Assembly (NCBI RefSeq): GCF_003700275.1 | Contig: NZ_RBRE01000085.1 | Location: forward strand, 18,635 to 82,634 | Origin: Pseudomonas cichorii | GTDB taxonomy: Bacteria; Pseudomonadota; Gammaproteobacteria; Pseudomonadales; Pseudomonadaceae | Reading direction: 5' to 3' | DNA: 64,000 nucleotides | Shown: positions 8,348 to 17,670 of the stretch, piece by piece | Position numbering within the stretch: position 1 is the first letter of the stretch | Layout of the letters: the number at the start of each line of letters is the position of its first letter | The notes under the pieces: model-generated | The model's database searches: none | Seen by the model: only the letters and a program-made list of their open reading frames with translations | What the model was told of the DNA's origin: nothing | Made by a program: the position numbers and the translations under genes

Positions 8348-9274
8348 ATGCAAACACCCCTGCAACCCCGAACGCTCTGGGCATCCTGGTCGGCTCAGTT
8401 CCAGACCAGCCCGTTGGTCAGCCTGGGATTTCTTCTGGCGCTGCTCATCATTATCGGTCTGGGCGTAGCCAGCCTTTATAACGCCTTCTATGGCAGCAAC
8501 CAGAACAATCTGGGCGCGGCCCTGATCGGCGGGACCGCAGGTTTTGCAGCCACCGCACTGGGCGCGGTGATGGCCGTCGCGTTCCGCAATATCAGCCAGC
8601 GTACCCAGGACATCATGCTCGGTTTTGCTGCCGGGATGATGCTGGCTGCCAGTTCCTTCTCCCTGATCCTGCCGGGCCTGGCCGCCGCCCGGGAAATCAC
8701 CGGCAACGGCCCGCTCGCCGCCGCCACGGTGGTGACCGGGCTGGGCCTGGGTGTACTGCTGATGCTCGGGCTGGACCACTTCACGCCCCATGAACATGAA
8801 AGCGTCGGGCGACAAGGCCCCAATGCCGACCGCATCAACCGGGTCTGGCTGTTCGTGCTGGCAATTACCCTGCACAACCTGCCGGAAGGCATGGCGATTG
8901 GCGTCAGCTTTGCCGGAGGCGACATGAATGTCGGCCTGCCGCTGACCACCGCGATTGCCATTCAGGATATTCCCGAAGGGCTGGCAATTGCCCTGGCGTT
9001 GCGGGCAACCGGTCTATCGGCGTTCAAGGCCATGCTGGTGGCGATTGGCTCAGGCCTGATGGAGCCTCTGGGCTCGATGATCGGCCTGGGGATTTCCAGC
9101 GGCTTTGCGATTGCCTACCCGCTGAGCCTGGGTCTGGCAGCCGGTGCGATGATTTTCGTGGTGTCTCACGAAGTCATCCCCGAAACCCATCGCAACGGGC
9201 ACCAGACATCTGCGACCCTGGGCCTGATGCTGGGATTCGGGGTGATGATGTTTCTCGATACCGCGCTGGGTTAA
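8348..9274 (+). CDS. ZIP family divalent metal transporter
   Basis: A 308-residue inner-membrane protein with about eight membrane segments. The metal-binding signatures of the ZIP family are clear: HNLPEGMAIGVSFAGG in segment IV and IQDIPEGLAIALAL in segment V. A cytoplasmic loop with DHFTPHEHE may bind metal. The GufA-like subfamily imports zinc and other divalent ions. The in-frame reading extends upstream to 8237, but the ATG at 8348 begins the normal family N-terminus; I use it. Its stop codon overlaps the stop of the convergent gene (TTAA). Confidence 0.88.
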   Translation: MQTPLQPRTLWASWSAQFQTSPLVSLGFLLALLIIIGLGVASLYNAFYGSNQNNLGAALIGGTAGFAATALGAVMAVAFRNISQRTQDIMLGFAAGMMLAASSFSLILPGLAAAREITGNGPLAAATVVTGLGLGVLLMLGLDHFTPHEHESVGRQGPNADRINRVWLFVLAITLHNLPEGMAIGVSFAGGDMNVGLPLTTAIAIQDIPEGLAIALALRATGLSAFKAMLVAIGSGLMEPLGSMIGLGISSGFAIAYPLSLGLAAGAMIFVVSHEVIPETHRNGHQTSATLGLMLGFGVMMFLDTALG

Positions 9275-9795
9275 GCCCTGGCTTTCAACGCTGACAACGA
9301 AGAAGCGGCATGGATGCCCGCTGTTGCCGCCAGTTCCAGCACCCGCGCTTCATCACAGCCATAGACCAGCACAGCCTGCAGCTCGTCATCCAGCGGCTGA
9401 CTGAAGTCCACCAGCACATAGCCGCCCATTTCCTTGTTCATGCTGCTCAGCTGAATCTGGATACGGTTGAGGGCTGTCAGCGCCTCCACCTTGGCCAGTT
9501 GCCTGGGCTTGATATTGAAAGCGACGTCCTTGCCGAACGACTGGACGATCTGCTCAAACAGGTCAATGTAGCTATCGGCCTGGAACAGCACGGTTTCCGG
9601 CAGGCTGCCGACTACCACCCACTCGCCCAGAGGAATGGGGAAGGTTTCGTCATAATTGATATCGGGATTGGCCGCCAGAAAGGCTTGCGGGTCGGCATAA
9701 GCCTGGGCGGCTTCGTCGGCGATGCGCGCAATTTCATCCTCACCCATGCAACCCGAACTGATTTTGCCGATTAATTCAATGAGGGAGTCTTTCAT
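9271..9795 (-). CDS. Conserved protein of unknown function (174 aa)
   Basis: I do not recognise a characterised family. The 174-residue protein is soluble and acidic, with a helical N-terminus (MKDSLIELIGKISSGCMGEDEIARIADEAA split over residues 1-30) and a beta-rich C-terminal half containing YVLVDFSQP. Only one cysteine near the start and one near the end are present. I chose the ATG at 9795, preceded by AGGATC, over an upstream in-frame start at 9825. Its last codons overlap the ZIP gene stop on the other strand. There is no obvious operon partner. Confidence 0.65.
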   Translation of the reverse strand: MKDSLIELIGKISSGCMGEDEIARIADEAAQAYADPQAFLAANPDINYDETFPIPLGEWVVVGSLPETVLFQADSYIDLFEQIVQSFGKDVAFNIKPRQLAKVEALTALNRIQIQLSSMNKEMGGYVLVDFSQPLDDELQAVLVYGCDEARVLELAATAGIHAASSLSALKARA

Positions 9796-9882
9796 GGGTG
9801 AGATCCTGATAGCGGTAAAAAACAAGGCGCGCAGGATAACGGGAATCTCTGCGCACCTCTATCGATTCAGGATCGGACGCTC

Positions 9883-10413
9883 TCAAACGCCGTGTTTGCT
9901 CAATTGCGCGGCGGTTTCCGTCGCCCCCATCGCCTGCGCAGCGGCCAGCGCATTGACACCCTTGGCATCGCGGGCCTGCGGGTTGGCCCCCTTGCCGATC
10001 AGGTAATCGACGATTTCCGTGCGATTGAACATCGCCGCCATCATCAAGGCAGTACGGCCGTCAGCCGAGGAGCCCTCTACATCCGCACCCGACTCGACCA
10101 GCAGCTTGACCACCGCCAGGTCGCCCTTGAACGCCGCGCCGGCAATCGGGCTCTGTCCGTTATCGTTACGGATTTCCGGATCGGCCTTGTGTTCGAGCAG
10201 AACCCGGACCGCTTCCTGATGACCGTAATAACTGGCCAGCATCAGCAACGTATCGCCCTTGTGATTGCGCAGGTTGGCAGGCAGGCCCTTTTCCAGAAGC
10301 CGACTCAGCATCAGCGCATCGCCCTGACGGGCCACCTCGAATACCTGCTCGGCGAACTCGGCAGCTTCGTCGTCGCTCATGGTTTTCGGGGCATGGGTGT
10401 TTGGATCGGTCAT
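9883..10413 (-). CDS. Ankyrin repeat protein
   Basis: A 176-residue protein with about four ankyrin repeats between residues 50 and 170 (patterns such as GDTLLMLASYYGHQEAVRVLLEHKADPE and GRTALMMAAMFNRTEIVDYLIGKGANP). No signal peptide or membrane segment is present, so it probably acts in the cytoplasm as a protein-binding scaffold. Related Pseudomonas ankyrin proteins lie beside catalases, but no catalase is seen here. It ends 87 bases upstream of the 174-residue unknown gene, on the same strand, and might be cotranscribed with it. Confidence 0.85.
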   Translation of the reverse strand: MTDPNTHAPKTMSDDEAAEFAEQVFEVARQGDALMLSRLLEKGLPANLRNHKGDTLLMLASYYGHQEAVRVLLEHKADPEIRNDNGQSPIAGAAFKGDLAVVKLLVESGADVEGSSADGRTALMMAAMFNRTEIVDYLIGKGANPQARDAKGVNALAAAQAMGATETAAQLSKHGV

Positions 10414-10744
10414 GAATTACTCCCTGGCGCAAGGTTATCGGGGGGGTGAAGGGAACCCGAATCCACTTGCAACGCTCAATACATTGGGCGCCAGTCTTGC
10501 CAGCTATGGGTGACAGGTCAAGCTATGCGTCCAATAGGAATATATTCCCCACCCGCAAATCCTCATCGGTAACCAGCAAAATGCAGGATGCCCGATGGCC
10601 ATTCATGCATTTTGCACGAAACATGAAAATTATCATATTTACAAGTTATTGATTTTAAAGGATTTTATTTAAGCCCAATGCTGGCATGGACACTGCAACA
10701 GTACTCACAAGCTTGTTATCCCGTGAGCAATGGAGCCGCTAGAC
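10414..10744. other. 331-base intergenic region before the DUF3509 gene
   Basis: No protein gene is seen. The right half is AT-rich and contains a sigma-54-like promoter (10682-10697) reading toward the DUF3509 gene. The left part is the upstream region of the ankyrin gene. Confidence 0.6.
10682..10697 (+). promoter_or_regulatory. Possible sigma-54 (-24/-12) promoter
   Basis: TGGCATGGACACTGCA keeps the GG-N10-GC spacing of sigma-54 promoters (consensus TGGCACG-N4-TTGC). It lies 48 bases before the ATG of the DUF3509 gene, leaving room for a short leader. Confidence 0.5.
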
Positions 10745-11023
10745 ATGTCCTTTATCCAAGAAAAATTCGCTTCCGTATTCTCCAGCCATACCGTTACCGC
10801 CCAGCCTCGTCCGGACGGTGGTGTGCTCTTGACCCTGCGCGATAACGAAGGCAAACAGATTCGACGTTCCATCTCCTATGCCCAACTGAATACACCAGTT
10901 CAGCTTGAATGGGTCATCAGTGCCATTCGCCGTGATCTTGCAGCCCAGGCCAGTGAGCTACCTGCAATCTCGATGCTGCAAAGCCAGCACCGCTTTGATT
11001 TGCCGACCTATCACACCCGCTGA
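10745..11023 (+). CDS. DUF3509 domain-containing protein
   Basis: A 92-residue protein starting MSFIQEKFASVFSSHTVTAQPRPDGG, which matches the Pseudomonas-specific DUF3509 family. Function is unknown; no membrane segment, signal peptide or catalytic motif is visible. The ATG at 10745 follows a GGAG ribosome-binding site and is preferred to one at 10730. A possible sigma-54 promoter precedes it and two tandem hairpins follow it, so it is probably a single-gene transcript under nitrogen or stress control; that last point is inference. Confidence 0.8.
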   Translation: MSFIQEKFASVFSSHTVTAQPRPDGGVLLTLRDNEGKQIRRSISYAQLNTPVQLEWVISAIRRDLAAQASELPAISMLQSQHRFDLPTYHTR

Positions 11024-11040
11024 TCGAACGAGTCATTTGT

Positions 11041-11062
11041 GCCGCCGATGATCTTCGGCGGC
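11041..11062 (+). terminator. First hairpin after the DUF3509 gene
   Basis: GCCGCCGA-N6-TCGGCGGC forms an 8-bp stem 17 bases after the stop codon. There is no T-run. Confidence 0.55.
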
Positions 11063-11093
11063 GACTCAGGCTACGCCCGCTCTCCCTTGTTAT

Positions 11094-11126
11094 CCGCGAC
11101 GATATTTTATTCTCGCGGTTTTTTTT
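11094..11126 (+). terminator. Rho-independent terminator after the DUF3509 gene
   Basis: CCGCGA-N13-TCGCGG followed by eight T. Confidence 0.75.
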
Positions 11127-11132
11127 GCCTGT

Positions 11133-11855
11133 TCATTTGATCAAGCCGCGACACAAGGCCTCTCCCACCGCCTGTGCCCGGTTGGCCACGCCCAATTTGC
11201 TGTAGATCATCTTGAAGTGATACTTGATCGTCGATTCGGAGACATCCCGGATCAGTGCGATTTCCCAGGCAGTCTTGCCATCACGCGCCCACTGCAGGAT
11301 TTCCAGCTCCTTGCCGGTCAAGCCATGGGAGCGAAACCGGGTTCCCCTGCCGACCATGTGCAGGACCGGCACCAGACTGCTGAGCAAATAACGGTCATCG
11401 GTGGTCGCACCACGCTGCATCGCACTCAACGTACAGACCGAAGTCACGCCACTGACGCCACGGCAATTGCTGGAATAGCCGTAGGACAGCGCTGGCATCA
11501 ATTGACATGCCTCAACCGCAGCGTTGTAGCAGTCCGGTGCCTGATATTGTTTGAAAGCCTCTCGCCAATCCAGGAAGCCCTGCATATTGCGGTAACAGCG
11601 GATAACCGGATCTTCCGTCAACAGCCGCCGGTTTCGATAAAGATCACCCCAGATATCCTCGACATTGGAAGTGATGAAGGTCAGCAGCAGCGAGCCCTTG
11701 AACTGGTAGAACATCGCCCGCTCACAACGGCACTCGTGCCGGAGCCATTGAAGCGCGTTCTCGATAGCCACCTGACCATCGTCCTCGGAAATACTGCTCA
11801 CCATCTGCTGTATCAATAAACCCATGGTTGTATTTACTGTCCTGGCACTGCACAT
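11133..11855 (-). CDS. LuxR-type quorum-sensing regulator (solo)
   Basis: A 240-residue regulator with an N-terminal autoinducer-binding domain (about 20-165) and a C-terminal LuxR helix-turn-helix (about 177-236; GLTGKELEILQWARDG...). The invariant acyl-homoserine-lactone pocket residues are all present with family spacing: Trp69, Tyr73, Asp82, Pro83 and Trp97. No luxI-type synthase gene is in the window, so it looks like a solo receptor. The start at 11855 has GGAG eight bases upstream. A palindrome TACGT-N8-ACGTA (11948-11965) lies about 90 bases upstream and might be its own operator. Ligand and targets are unknown. Confidence 0.88.
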   Translation of the reverse strand: MCSARTVNTTMGLLIQQMVSSISEDDGQVAIENALQWLRHECRCERAMFYQFKGSLLLTFITSNVEDIWGDLYRNRRLLTEDPVIRCYRNMQGFLDWREAFKQYQAPDCYNAAVEACQLMPALSYGYSSNCRGVSGVTSVCTLSAMQRGATTDDRYLLSSLVPVLHMVGRGTRFRSHGLTGKELEILQWARDGKTAWEIALIRDVSESTIKYHFKMIYSKLGVANRAQAVGEALCRGLIK

Positions 11856-11947
11856 CGCTGCCGCTCCTGTGTCGCCCCTCTGCTCTTGTGCACAGCTGGT
11901 TTAATGAGTGATCAGGGGCAATGGCAGCCAGAACTTACACGAATAAT

Positions 11948-11965
11948 TACGTTTAAAAACACGTA
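11948..11965. promoter_or_regulatory. Palindrome upstream of the LuxR solo gene
   Basis: TACGT-N8-ACGTA in an AT-rich stretch 93 bases before the luxR start. The 18-bp size resembles a lux-box-like dyad, but the sequence does not match the classical consensus. Confidence 0.3.
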
Positions 11966-12092
11966 TCGAAACAAACAGGATTGATGCACAAACAGACAGG
12001 CACGGGCCTACTTGAAAGCCGGATAACACTGACAGAAACACAAAGGCAGGGGCGAACTCATTGGCAAAGAGCCCGGTGAAATGTACCGGGAT

Positions 12093-12117
12093 CTTCGCGG
12101 ATGAATCCGCTCCTGCG
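12093..12117. repeat. REP-like half element
   Basis: CTTCGCGGATGAATCCGCTCC, followed by TGCG, is a variant of the REP half-site found elsewhere in the window. It lies just after the mtnC stop codon. Confidence 0.6.
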
Positions 12118-12137
12118 CTGGGTGTATAGGGGATGGA

Positions 12138-12821
12138 TCAGAACTTTTCCGGGGCGATCACGGCAAAACTGGTAACACACTCATGGCCGCCCAGTGCGCC
12201 GCCGGCGCGTACCAGGCCACAGGTCGCCATGCCTGCCGCCTGAGCAGCATCGAGTTCTTCGACGATATCCGACAGGAACAGAATCTCTTCTGCCGGACGA
12301 CCGATGGCGGCAGTAATGGTGCGATAGGACTGCGCTTCACGCTTGGGGCCGGAAGTGGTATCGAAATAGCCACGGAACAAGCCGGACAGATCGCCCGCTT
12401 CCGAACACCCGAAAATCAGTTGCTGCGCCTGGATCGAGCCGGAAGAGTAAACGTAGAGTTCATAGCCTTCCTGATGCCAGCGCTTGAGGGCTTCGACCGC
12501 ATCGGGGTAGACATGGCCCTTGAGTTGCCCGGCGTTATAGCCCTGTTCCCAGACCATGCCTTGCAAGGCCTTGAGCGGAGTGGCCTTGCGGTCCTGGGCA
12601 ATCCAGTCGAGCAGAATCCCGATCACCCGCTCGACATCGGCGTCAGGCTCGTTGCTTTCCAGGCGCACAGCTTGCAACTGCGCGGCTACCGCTGGCTTTT
12701 CGGCCTGCTGGCGAACGAAATCGGGCAAGTGCCGGGCCGCGAACGGGAACAACACATCGAACACAAAGCTCACTGCACTGGTAGTGCCTTCGATATCCGT
12801 GAGGATGGCTTTGATGGACAT
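12138..12821 (-). CDS. mtnC: Acireductone synthase (enolase-phosphatase E1)
   Basis: A 227-residue HAD-family enzyme of methionine salvage. It enolises and dephosphorylates 2,3-diketo-5-methylthiopentyl-1-phosphate to acireductone. The first HAD motif reads [10 protein letters not shown] near residue 6, the second [12 protein letters not shown] near residue 125, and the third [12 protein letters not shown] near residue 185. It is the last of the mtnB-mtnD-mtnC series on the minus strand. A REP element separates it from mtnD, which may act as an mRNA-stabilising hairpin. Confidence 0.95.
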   Translation of the reverse strand: MSIKAILTDIEGTTSAVSFVFDVLFPFAARHLPDFVRQQAEKPAVAAQLQAVRLESNEPDADVERVIGILLDWIAQDRKATPLKALQGMVWEQGYNAGQLKGHVYPDAVEALKRWHQEGYELYVYSSGSIQAQQLIFGCSEAGDLSGLFRGYFDTTSGPKREAQSYRTITAAIGRPAEEILFLSDIVEELDAAQAAGMATCGLVRAGGALGGHECVTSFAVIAPEKF

Positions 12822-12855
12822 CAGGGATTGGCTCCTGGGTAAAAATGGCAGACTG

Positions 12856-12889
12856 GCTCCTACGCTGCAGGAGCGAATTCATTCGCGAA
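12856..12889. repeat. REP element between mtnD and mtnC
   Basis: A small hairpin CTCCT-N7-AGGAG joined to GCGAATTCATTCGCGAA, the common REP core in this window. Confidence 0.7.
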
Positions 12890-12893
12890 AGAA

Positions 12894-13439
12894 TCAATCA
12901 TCCAGCCGCGGAAAACGACCGGCAATATCCTCGCCGGTGAAATTCGCCACCCAGCCTTCCGGGTTGTTGAACAGGCGAATGGCGACGAAATGTGGATTCT
13001 CGCCCATATCGAACCAGTGCCGCGTTCCGGCCGGTACCGAGATCAGGTCGTTCTTTTCGCACAGCACGGCATACACGTAATCATCGATGTGCAGGGTGAA
13101 CAAGCCACGCCCGGCGACAAAGAAGCGCACTTCGTCTTCGCCATGGCGATGCTCTTCAAGAAACTTGGCGCGCAGCTCGGCTTTCTGCGGATGATCGCTG
13201 TTGAGGCTGATCACATCGACCGTGACATAACCGTGCTCGGTCATCAGCTTGTCGATCTGCGTGCGGTAGGCACTGATCACTTCTTCCTGACTGGCGCCGG
13301 GCGTAATGGGCGTGGCTGCCTGCCAGCGATCAAAGGCAACGCCGTGTTCGGCCAGGGTCGAAGCGATATCCTCCAGATGGGTCAGCACCTTGTTGGGCAC
13401 TTCTGGGCTGGAAACGTGATAAACGGACAGGCTGCTCAT
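12894..13439 (-). CDS. mtnD: Acireductone dioxygenase
   Basis: A 181-residue cupin enzyme that oxidises acireductone with O2 to formate and 2-keto-4-methylthiobutyrate, the precursor of methionine. The metal-binding residues are visible as His-x-His-x4-Glu in EEHRHGEDEVRFF and a later His in PAGTRHWFDMG. I use the ATG at 13439, which has GAGGAA upstream, rather than an in-frame start at 13463. It lies between mtnB and mtnC on the same strand, as expected for a salvage operon. Confidence 0.95.
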   Translation of the reverse strand: MSSLSVYHVSSPEVPNKVLTHLEDIASTLAEHGVAFDRWQAATPITPGASQEEVISAYRTQIDKLMTEHGYVTVDVISLNSDHPQKAELRAKFLEEHRHGEDEVRFFVAGRGLFTLHIDDYVYAVLCEKNDLISVPAGTRHWFDMGENPHFVAIRLFNNPEGWVANFTGEDIAGRFPRLDD

Positions 13440-13517
13440 GGCAAATTCCTCGGCTGGAAACATACCTCCGGCTTTTACAGGCCGTTCAGGCGGGGTTCCC
13501 TGATTAACGGTTAAAGG

Positions 13518-14132
13518 TCAGCGATTCAAGACCGTGCGCATTTTCAACTCACACTCGAACAGAAACTCGAACGCTTCGATCTGACGCAGTGCATCACTCA
13601 TCTTCGCGCCCCAGGTGTACAAGCCATGTCCGCGGATCAGGTAGCCGGCACACTCGGGATGCGCATCGAGCCAAGGCTGCACCTTTGCGGCCAGACGGGC
13701 AATATCCTGATCGTTATCGAAAATCGGCACCACCACCCGGGACTCATGGGTGACCACACCGCTGAAGGCCTTCTGCAGTTCGTAATCCTCGAACACCAGA
13801 TGATCGGCATCGGTCAGGCGCGACAGCACGGTCGCATTCACCGAATGCGTATGCAGCACGGCGCCCACTTCGGGCCTGCAGCTGTAAAGCTGGGTATGCA
13901 ACAGGGTTTCGGCGGACGGTTTCTTGCCGGGCTCAAGGCTGTTGCCGCCAAGGTCGGTAGCCAGCACATCGTCGCTGCCCAACTGGCCCTTGTGCTTGCC
14001 GGACACGGTCAACAGCGCTTCGCTGGCCGACAGGCGTACGGAATAGTTGCTGCTGGTCGCTGGCGACCAGCCGCGTCCATACAGGAACCGCCCGGCTTCG
14101 ATGATTTGCAGGCTGAGTTGTTCGCGGGTCAT
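13518..14132 (-). CDS. mtnB: Methylthioribulose-1-phosphate dehydratase
   Basis: A 204-residue class II aldolase-fold enzyme that dehydrates 5-methylthioribulose-1-phosphate in methionine salvage. Zinc-ligand motifs are seen in VLHTHSVNATVLS (near residue 95) and RGHGLYTWG (near residue 170). Its ATG overlaps the stop of the upstream MFS gene (ATGA), so the two are translationally coupled. mtnD and mtnC follow on the same strand. mtnA and mtnP, needed for earlier steps, are not in this window. Confidence 0.95.
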   Translation of the reverse strand: MTREQLSLQIIEAGRFLYGRGWSPATSSNYSVRLSASEALLTVSGKHKGQLGSDDVLATDLGGNSLEPGKKPSAETLLHTQLYSCRPEVGAVLHTHSVNATVLSRLTDADHLVFEDYELQKAFSGVVTHESRVVVPIFDNDQDIARLAAKVQPWLDAHPECAGYLIRGHGLYTWGAKMSDALRQIEAFEFLFECELKMRTVLNR

Positions 14133-15301
14133 ACACCCTCCTCTTTCTTTGCTGTAGCAATCATGACGGCTGCGACGAATGCCGCAAGGCTGGCAATGGC
14201 GAAGGTCCAGAACGGCCCGAGCACATTCCAGCTATAGCCCGAGTACAACGCCCCCAGAGCGCCGCCGACACCGGACAGGGCGGAATACAACGCCTGCCCC
14301 TGCCCTTGCTGGCGCGAACCGAAGCTACGTTGCACGAAATGGATGGCAGCCGCGTGAAAACTGCCGAAAGTCGCCGCATGCATGAGCTGGATCGCCAGCA
14401 ACGCCAGCAGATGTTCGGCAAAGCTGCCCAGCAGTAACCAGCGCAGCGAGGCCAGCAGAAAACTGGCCATCAGAACCTGACGCACGGAAAAACGCTGCAG
14501 GATCCGGCTCATGCCCATGAACATCAGAACCTCGGCCACGACCCCGAGAGCCCATAACACGCCAATCACGCCGCGACTGTAGCCCAGTTGCTCCAGATGC
14601 AGGGTCAGGAAGGTGTAATACGGTCCGTGGCTGAGTTGCATCAAGGCCACACAGGCATAGAACACCAGCACACTGGGGCGGGTCAGTTGCTTGAGAAAAC
14701 CGCCCGCATCGGGTTGCTGGGCCGAGAACACTGGTTGCGCATTGGGCACCCACCAACTGCTGATCAGGATACCGGCCAGGATGATCAGCAGTACCTGCGG
14801 AAACCAGTCCAGGCTGAACCACTCGAACACCGCCCCCAACACCACCACGGCCAGGATAAAACCAATGGAGCCCCACAACCGGATCTGGCTGTAGCGCGCT
14901 GGCTGGTCGCGCAGATGCGCGAGGGTAATGACTTCAAATTGCGGCAGGATGGCGTGCCAGAAAAACGAATACAGCGCCATGACCAGCGCCAGCCAGACGT
15001 AGCTCTTGTCCAGCAGGATCAGGGAAAAGGTCAACAAGGCGCAGACGGCACCAAAACGCACGATCAACAGGCGCTGCCCGGTGTAATCGCCCAGCCAGCC
15101 CCACAGATTGGGCGCGATGCAGCGCATCAGCATCGGGATGGCGACCAGTTCGCCGATCCGCGCACTGGAGAAGCCCAGATGATGGAAATACAGGGCCAGA
15201 AAGGGCGCAATCGAGCCCAGCATGGCGAAGTAGAAGATGTAGAAGCTGGACAGCCGCCAATAAGGCAGCTGTCCGGCAGGCAGTGGCGCCACGTCAGTCA
15301 T
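14129..15301 (-). CDS. MFS transporter, HcaT-like
   Basis: A 390-residue inner-membrane protein with about twelve membrane segments, resembling the 3-phenylpropionate transporter HcaT group of the major facilitator superfamily. Its stop overlaps the mtnB start, which is conserved gene order with P. aeruginosa as I recall it. The substrate is not known; its coupling to mtnB suggests uptake or export of a methylthio-sugar or related salvage compound, but this is inference. The start ATG is only 24 bases after the aroC stop codon, so aroC may also be in the same transcript. Confidence 0.85.
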   Translation of the reverse strand: MTDVAPLPAGQLPYWRLSSFYIFYFAMLGSIAPFLALYFHHLGFSSARIGELVAIPMLMRCIAPNLWGWLGDYTGQRLLIVRFGAVCALLTFSLILLDKSYVWLALVMALYSFFWHAILPQFEVITLAHLRDQPARYSQIRLWGSIGFILAVVVLGAVFEWFSLDWFPQVLLIILAGILISSWWVPNAQPVFSAQQPDAGGFLKQLTRPSVLVFYACVALMQLSHGPYYTFLTLHLEQLGYSRGVIGVLWALGVVAEVLMFMGMSRILQRFSVRQVLMASFLLASLRWLLLGSFAEHLLALLAIQLMHAATFGSFHAAAIHFVQRSFGSRQQGQGQALYSALSGVGGALGALYSGYSWNVLGPFWTFAIASLAAFVAAVMIATAKKEEGV

Positions 15302-15325
15302 CCATAAACGGAGCGCCAGCGCGCA

Positions 15326-16417
15326 TTACAACTGGCCCAATACAGGCGTGTTGACGCTCACGTCGGCGTTTTGTCCACGGTGGCGCAGCAGGTGGTCCAA
15401 CACGACGATAGCCATCATTGCCTCGGCAATCGGCGTGGCGCGAATGCCAACACACGGGTCATGGCGGCCCTTGGTGATGACGTCCACCGGGTTGCCATCG
15501 ACATCGATGGAGCGGCCCGGCGTGGTGATGCTGGAAGTCGGCTTGAGCGCCAGATGCGCCACGATCGGCTGGCCGGAGGAAATGCCACCCAGAATGCCGC
15601 CCGCCTGATTGGACAGGAAACCTTCCGGCGTCATCTCATCGCGATGCTCGGTGCCGCGCTGGGCGACACAATCGAAACCTGCACCGATTTCCACGCCCTT
15701 GACCGCATTGATGCTCATCAGCGCATGGGCCAGCTCGGCGTCCAGACGGTCGAAGATCGGCTCGCCCAGACCCGGCATCACGCCTTCGGCGACCACGGTG
15801 ATTTTCGCGCCGACCGAATCCTGGTCGCGACGCAACTGGTCCATATAGGCTTCCAGCTCCGGCACCTTGTCCGGATCGGGGCAGAAGAATGCGTTTTCCT
15901 CGACCGAATCCCAGGTTTTGAACGGAATCTGGATCGGGCCCAGCTGGCTCATGTAGCCACGAATGACAATGCCCTGGGTCGCCAGGTACTTCTTGGCGAT
16001 GGCACCTGCCGCAACCCGCATGGCCGTTTCACGCGCCGAACTGCGACCGCCGCCGCGATAGTCGCGGATGCCGTACTTGTGATGGTAGGTGTAGTCGGCG
16101 TGAGCCGGACGGAACAGATCCTTGATCGCCGAGTAATCCTTGGATTTCTGGTCGGTATTGCGAATCAGCAGGCCGATGGACGCGCCGGTAGTCTTGCCCT
16201 CGAACACCCCGGAAAGGATTTCGACTTCATCGGCTTCCTGGCGCTGGGTGGTATGGCGGCTGGTGCCGGGCTTGCGCCGGTCCAGATCGCGCTGCAGGTC
16301 TTGCAGGGACAGCTCGAACCCCGGCGGGCAGCCGTCGACGATAGCGACCAATGCCGGGCCGTGGCTTTCGCCGGCAGTGGTGACAGTGAATAGCTTGCCG
16401 AAAGTGTTGCCGGACAT
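15326..16417 (-). CDS. aroC: Chorismate synthase
   Basis: A 363-residue enzyme that converts 5-enolpyruvylshikimate-3-phosphate to chorismate with reduced FMN, the last common step to aromatic amino acids, folate and quinones. The N-terminus [20 protein letters not shown] and the motif [16 protein letters not shown] are family signatures. An in-frame reading continues upstream to 16657, but it would overlap the divergent hydrolase gene and lacks family sequence; the ATG at 16417 gives the normal length. It reads toward the MFS-mtnB unit. Confidence 0.97.
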   Translation of the reverse strand: MSGNTFGKLFTVTTAGESHGPALVAIVDGCPPGFELSLQDLQRDLDRRKPGTSRHTTQRQEADEVEILSGVFEGKTTGASIGLLIRNTDQKSKDYSAIKDLFRPAHADYTYHHKYGIRDYRGGGRSSARETAMRVAAGAIAKKYLATQGIVIRGYMSQLGPIQIPFKTWDSVEENAFFCPDPDKVPELEAYMDQLRRDQDSVGAKITVVAEGVMPGLGEPIFDRLDAELAHALMSINAVKGVEIGAGFDCVAQRGTEHRDEMTPEGFLSNQAGGILGGISSGQPIVAHLALKPTSSITTPGRSIDVDGNPVDVITKGRHDPCVGIRATPIAEAMMAIVVLDHLLRHRGQNADVSVNTPVLGQL

Positions 16418-16560
16418 GCGGGCGCTCCGAGAAATCAGCGAAAAAACCAGATCAAACAAATCAAGCGCGCCAGTATACGCAGGCTCGCCGCGCAGTTCAT
16501 CCTCGAACCTTATGCAACGGCGCGCGTCAAAGCGAAACCTCAACCAATGATGGCCTTGCG

Positions 16561-17556
16561 ATGCTACCTGGCATTCCCCCGATTCGAGCCCTGAACGCCC
16601 TGCGAATGCTGGCCATGACCCTGTGCATGCTGGCCGGTGTGGCCAACGCGGCGGCACCCGCCATCGGCCAGCGTCCGATCAGCGTGGACACGGAGAACGG
16701 CAAGCTGTTCGGCACCCTGCTGCTCCCGCAGTCCAGCAAATCGGTGCCTGTGGTGCTGATCATTGCCGGCTCCGGCCCGACCGACCGAGACGGCAACAAC
16801 CCGGAAGGCGGACGCAACGACAGCATGAAACGCCTGGCTATCATCCTGGCCAAGAACAACATTGCCAGCCTGCGCTACGACAAGCGCGGGGTAGCGGCCA
16901 GCAAGGCGGCAACCCCGGACGAGCGCAACCTGAGTGTCGAGGGCTATGTTGCCGATGTGCAAGCCTGGGCGCGGAAGCTCAAGGCCAACCCGCGTCTCGG
17001 CCCCTTGATCCTCCTGGGCCATAGCGAAGGGGCGCTGGTGGCGGCACTGGCCGCTGAAAAGGCTGGCGCACAGGCCGTGATATCGGTTGCGGGCACGGGT
17101 CGCCCGGTGGATCAGGTCCTGCGCGAACAGTTTCGTGAGCGCCTGCCGCCTGAACTGCTGCAGCGCAGTAACCAGTTGCTGGACGAACTCAAGGCTGGCA
17201 AGACCGACGACAATGTACCCGAGGCGCTGGAGGTCGTGTTCCGGCCCAGCGTGCAGCCTTATCTGATTTCCCTGTTTCGCCAGGACCCGGCTGCCGCATT
17301 CGGCAAGCTGCAAATGCCTGCGCTGATCATTCAGGGGCGCAACGATATACAGGTCAGCGTCAATGATGCACTGCTCCTGAAAAAGGCCAGGCCCGATGCA
17401 GAACTGGCTCTGATCGATGGCATGAACCATGTACTGCGCATCGTTCCGGACGACCTGGAGCAACAGATGCTGTCCTACAGAAACCCGACCTTGCCACTGG
17501 CGAGCGAGCTTTCGGCGCACATCCTGCGCTTTATCGGTGCACTGCCGGGTGCCTGA
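16561..17556 (+). CDS. Secreted alpha/beta hydrolase
   Basis: A 331-residue alpha/beta-hydrolase with a hydrophobic N-terminus ending [10 protein letters not shown], a probable signal peptide of about 30 residues, so it should be periplasmic. The nucleophile elbow is GHSEGA (near residue 160), the acid is likely in IIQGRNDIQ, and the His in DGMNHVLR. The substrate is unknown; this is the common periplasmic esterase-like family next to aroC in Pseudomonas. The ribosome-binding site is weak, and a start at an internal Met (about 16606) is possible. It is read divergently from aroC. Confidence 0.85.
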   Translation: MLPGIPPIRALNALRMLAMTLCMLAGVANAAAPAIGQRPISVDTENGKLFGTLLLPQSSKSVPVVLIIAGSGPTDRDGNNPEGGRNDSMKRLAIILAKNNIASLRYDKRGVAASKAATPDERNLSVEGYVADVQAWARKLKANPRLGPLILLGHSEGALVAALAAEKAGAQAVISVAGTGRPVDQVLREQFRERLPPELLQRSNQLLDELKAGKTDDNVPEALEVVFRPSVQPYLISLFRQDPAAAFGKLQMPALIIQGRNDIQVSVNDALLLKKARPDAELALIDGMNHVLRIVPDDLEQQMLSYRNPTLPLASELSAHILRFIGALPGA

Positions 17557-17670
17557 GCGCAAGATTTGACGCCAGTAAAACCGCCAGCCCTTCAGACTTG
17601 GCAAAGTTGGCCGATAGGGGTGTGCTGGCATTGTGTTTGCTGCACAAGGCCATGGACAGGATCACCGTGA

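Noticed and set aside
16418-16657. In-frame upstream extension of aroC
   Set aside because: The 80 extra residues do not match chorismate synthase and overlap the divergent hydrolase gene.
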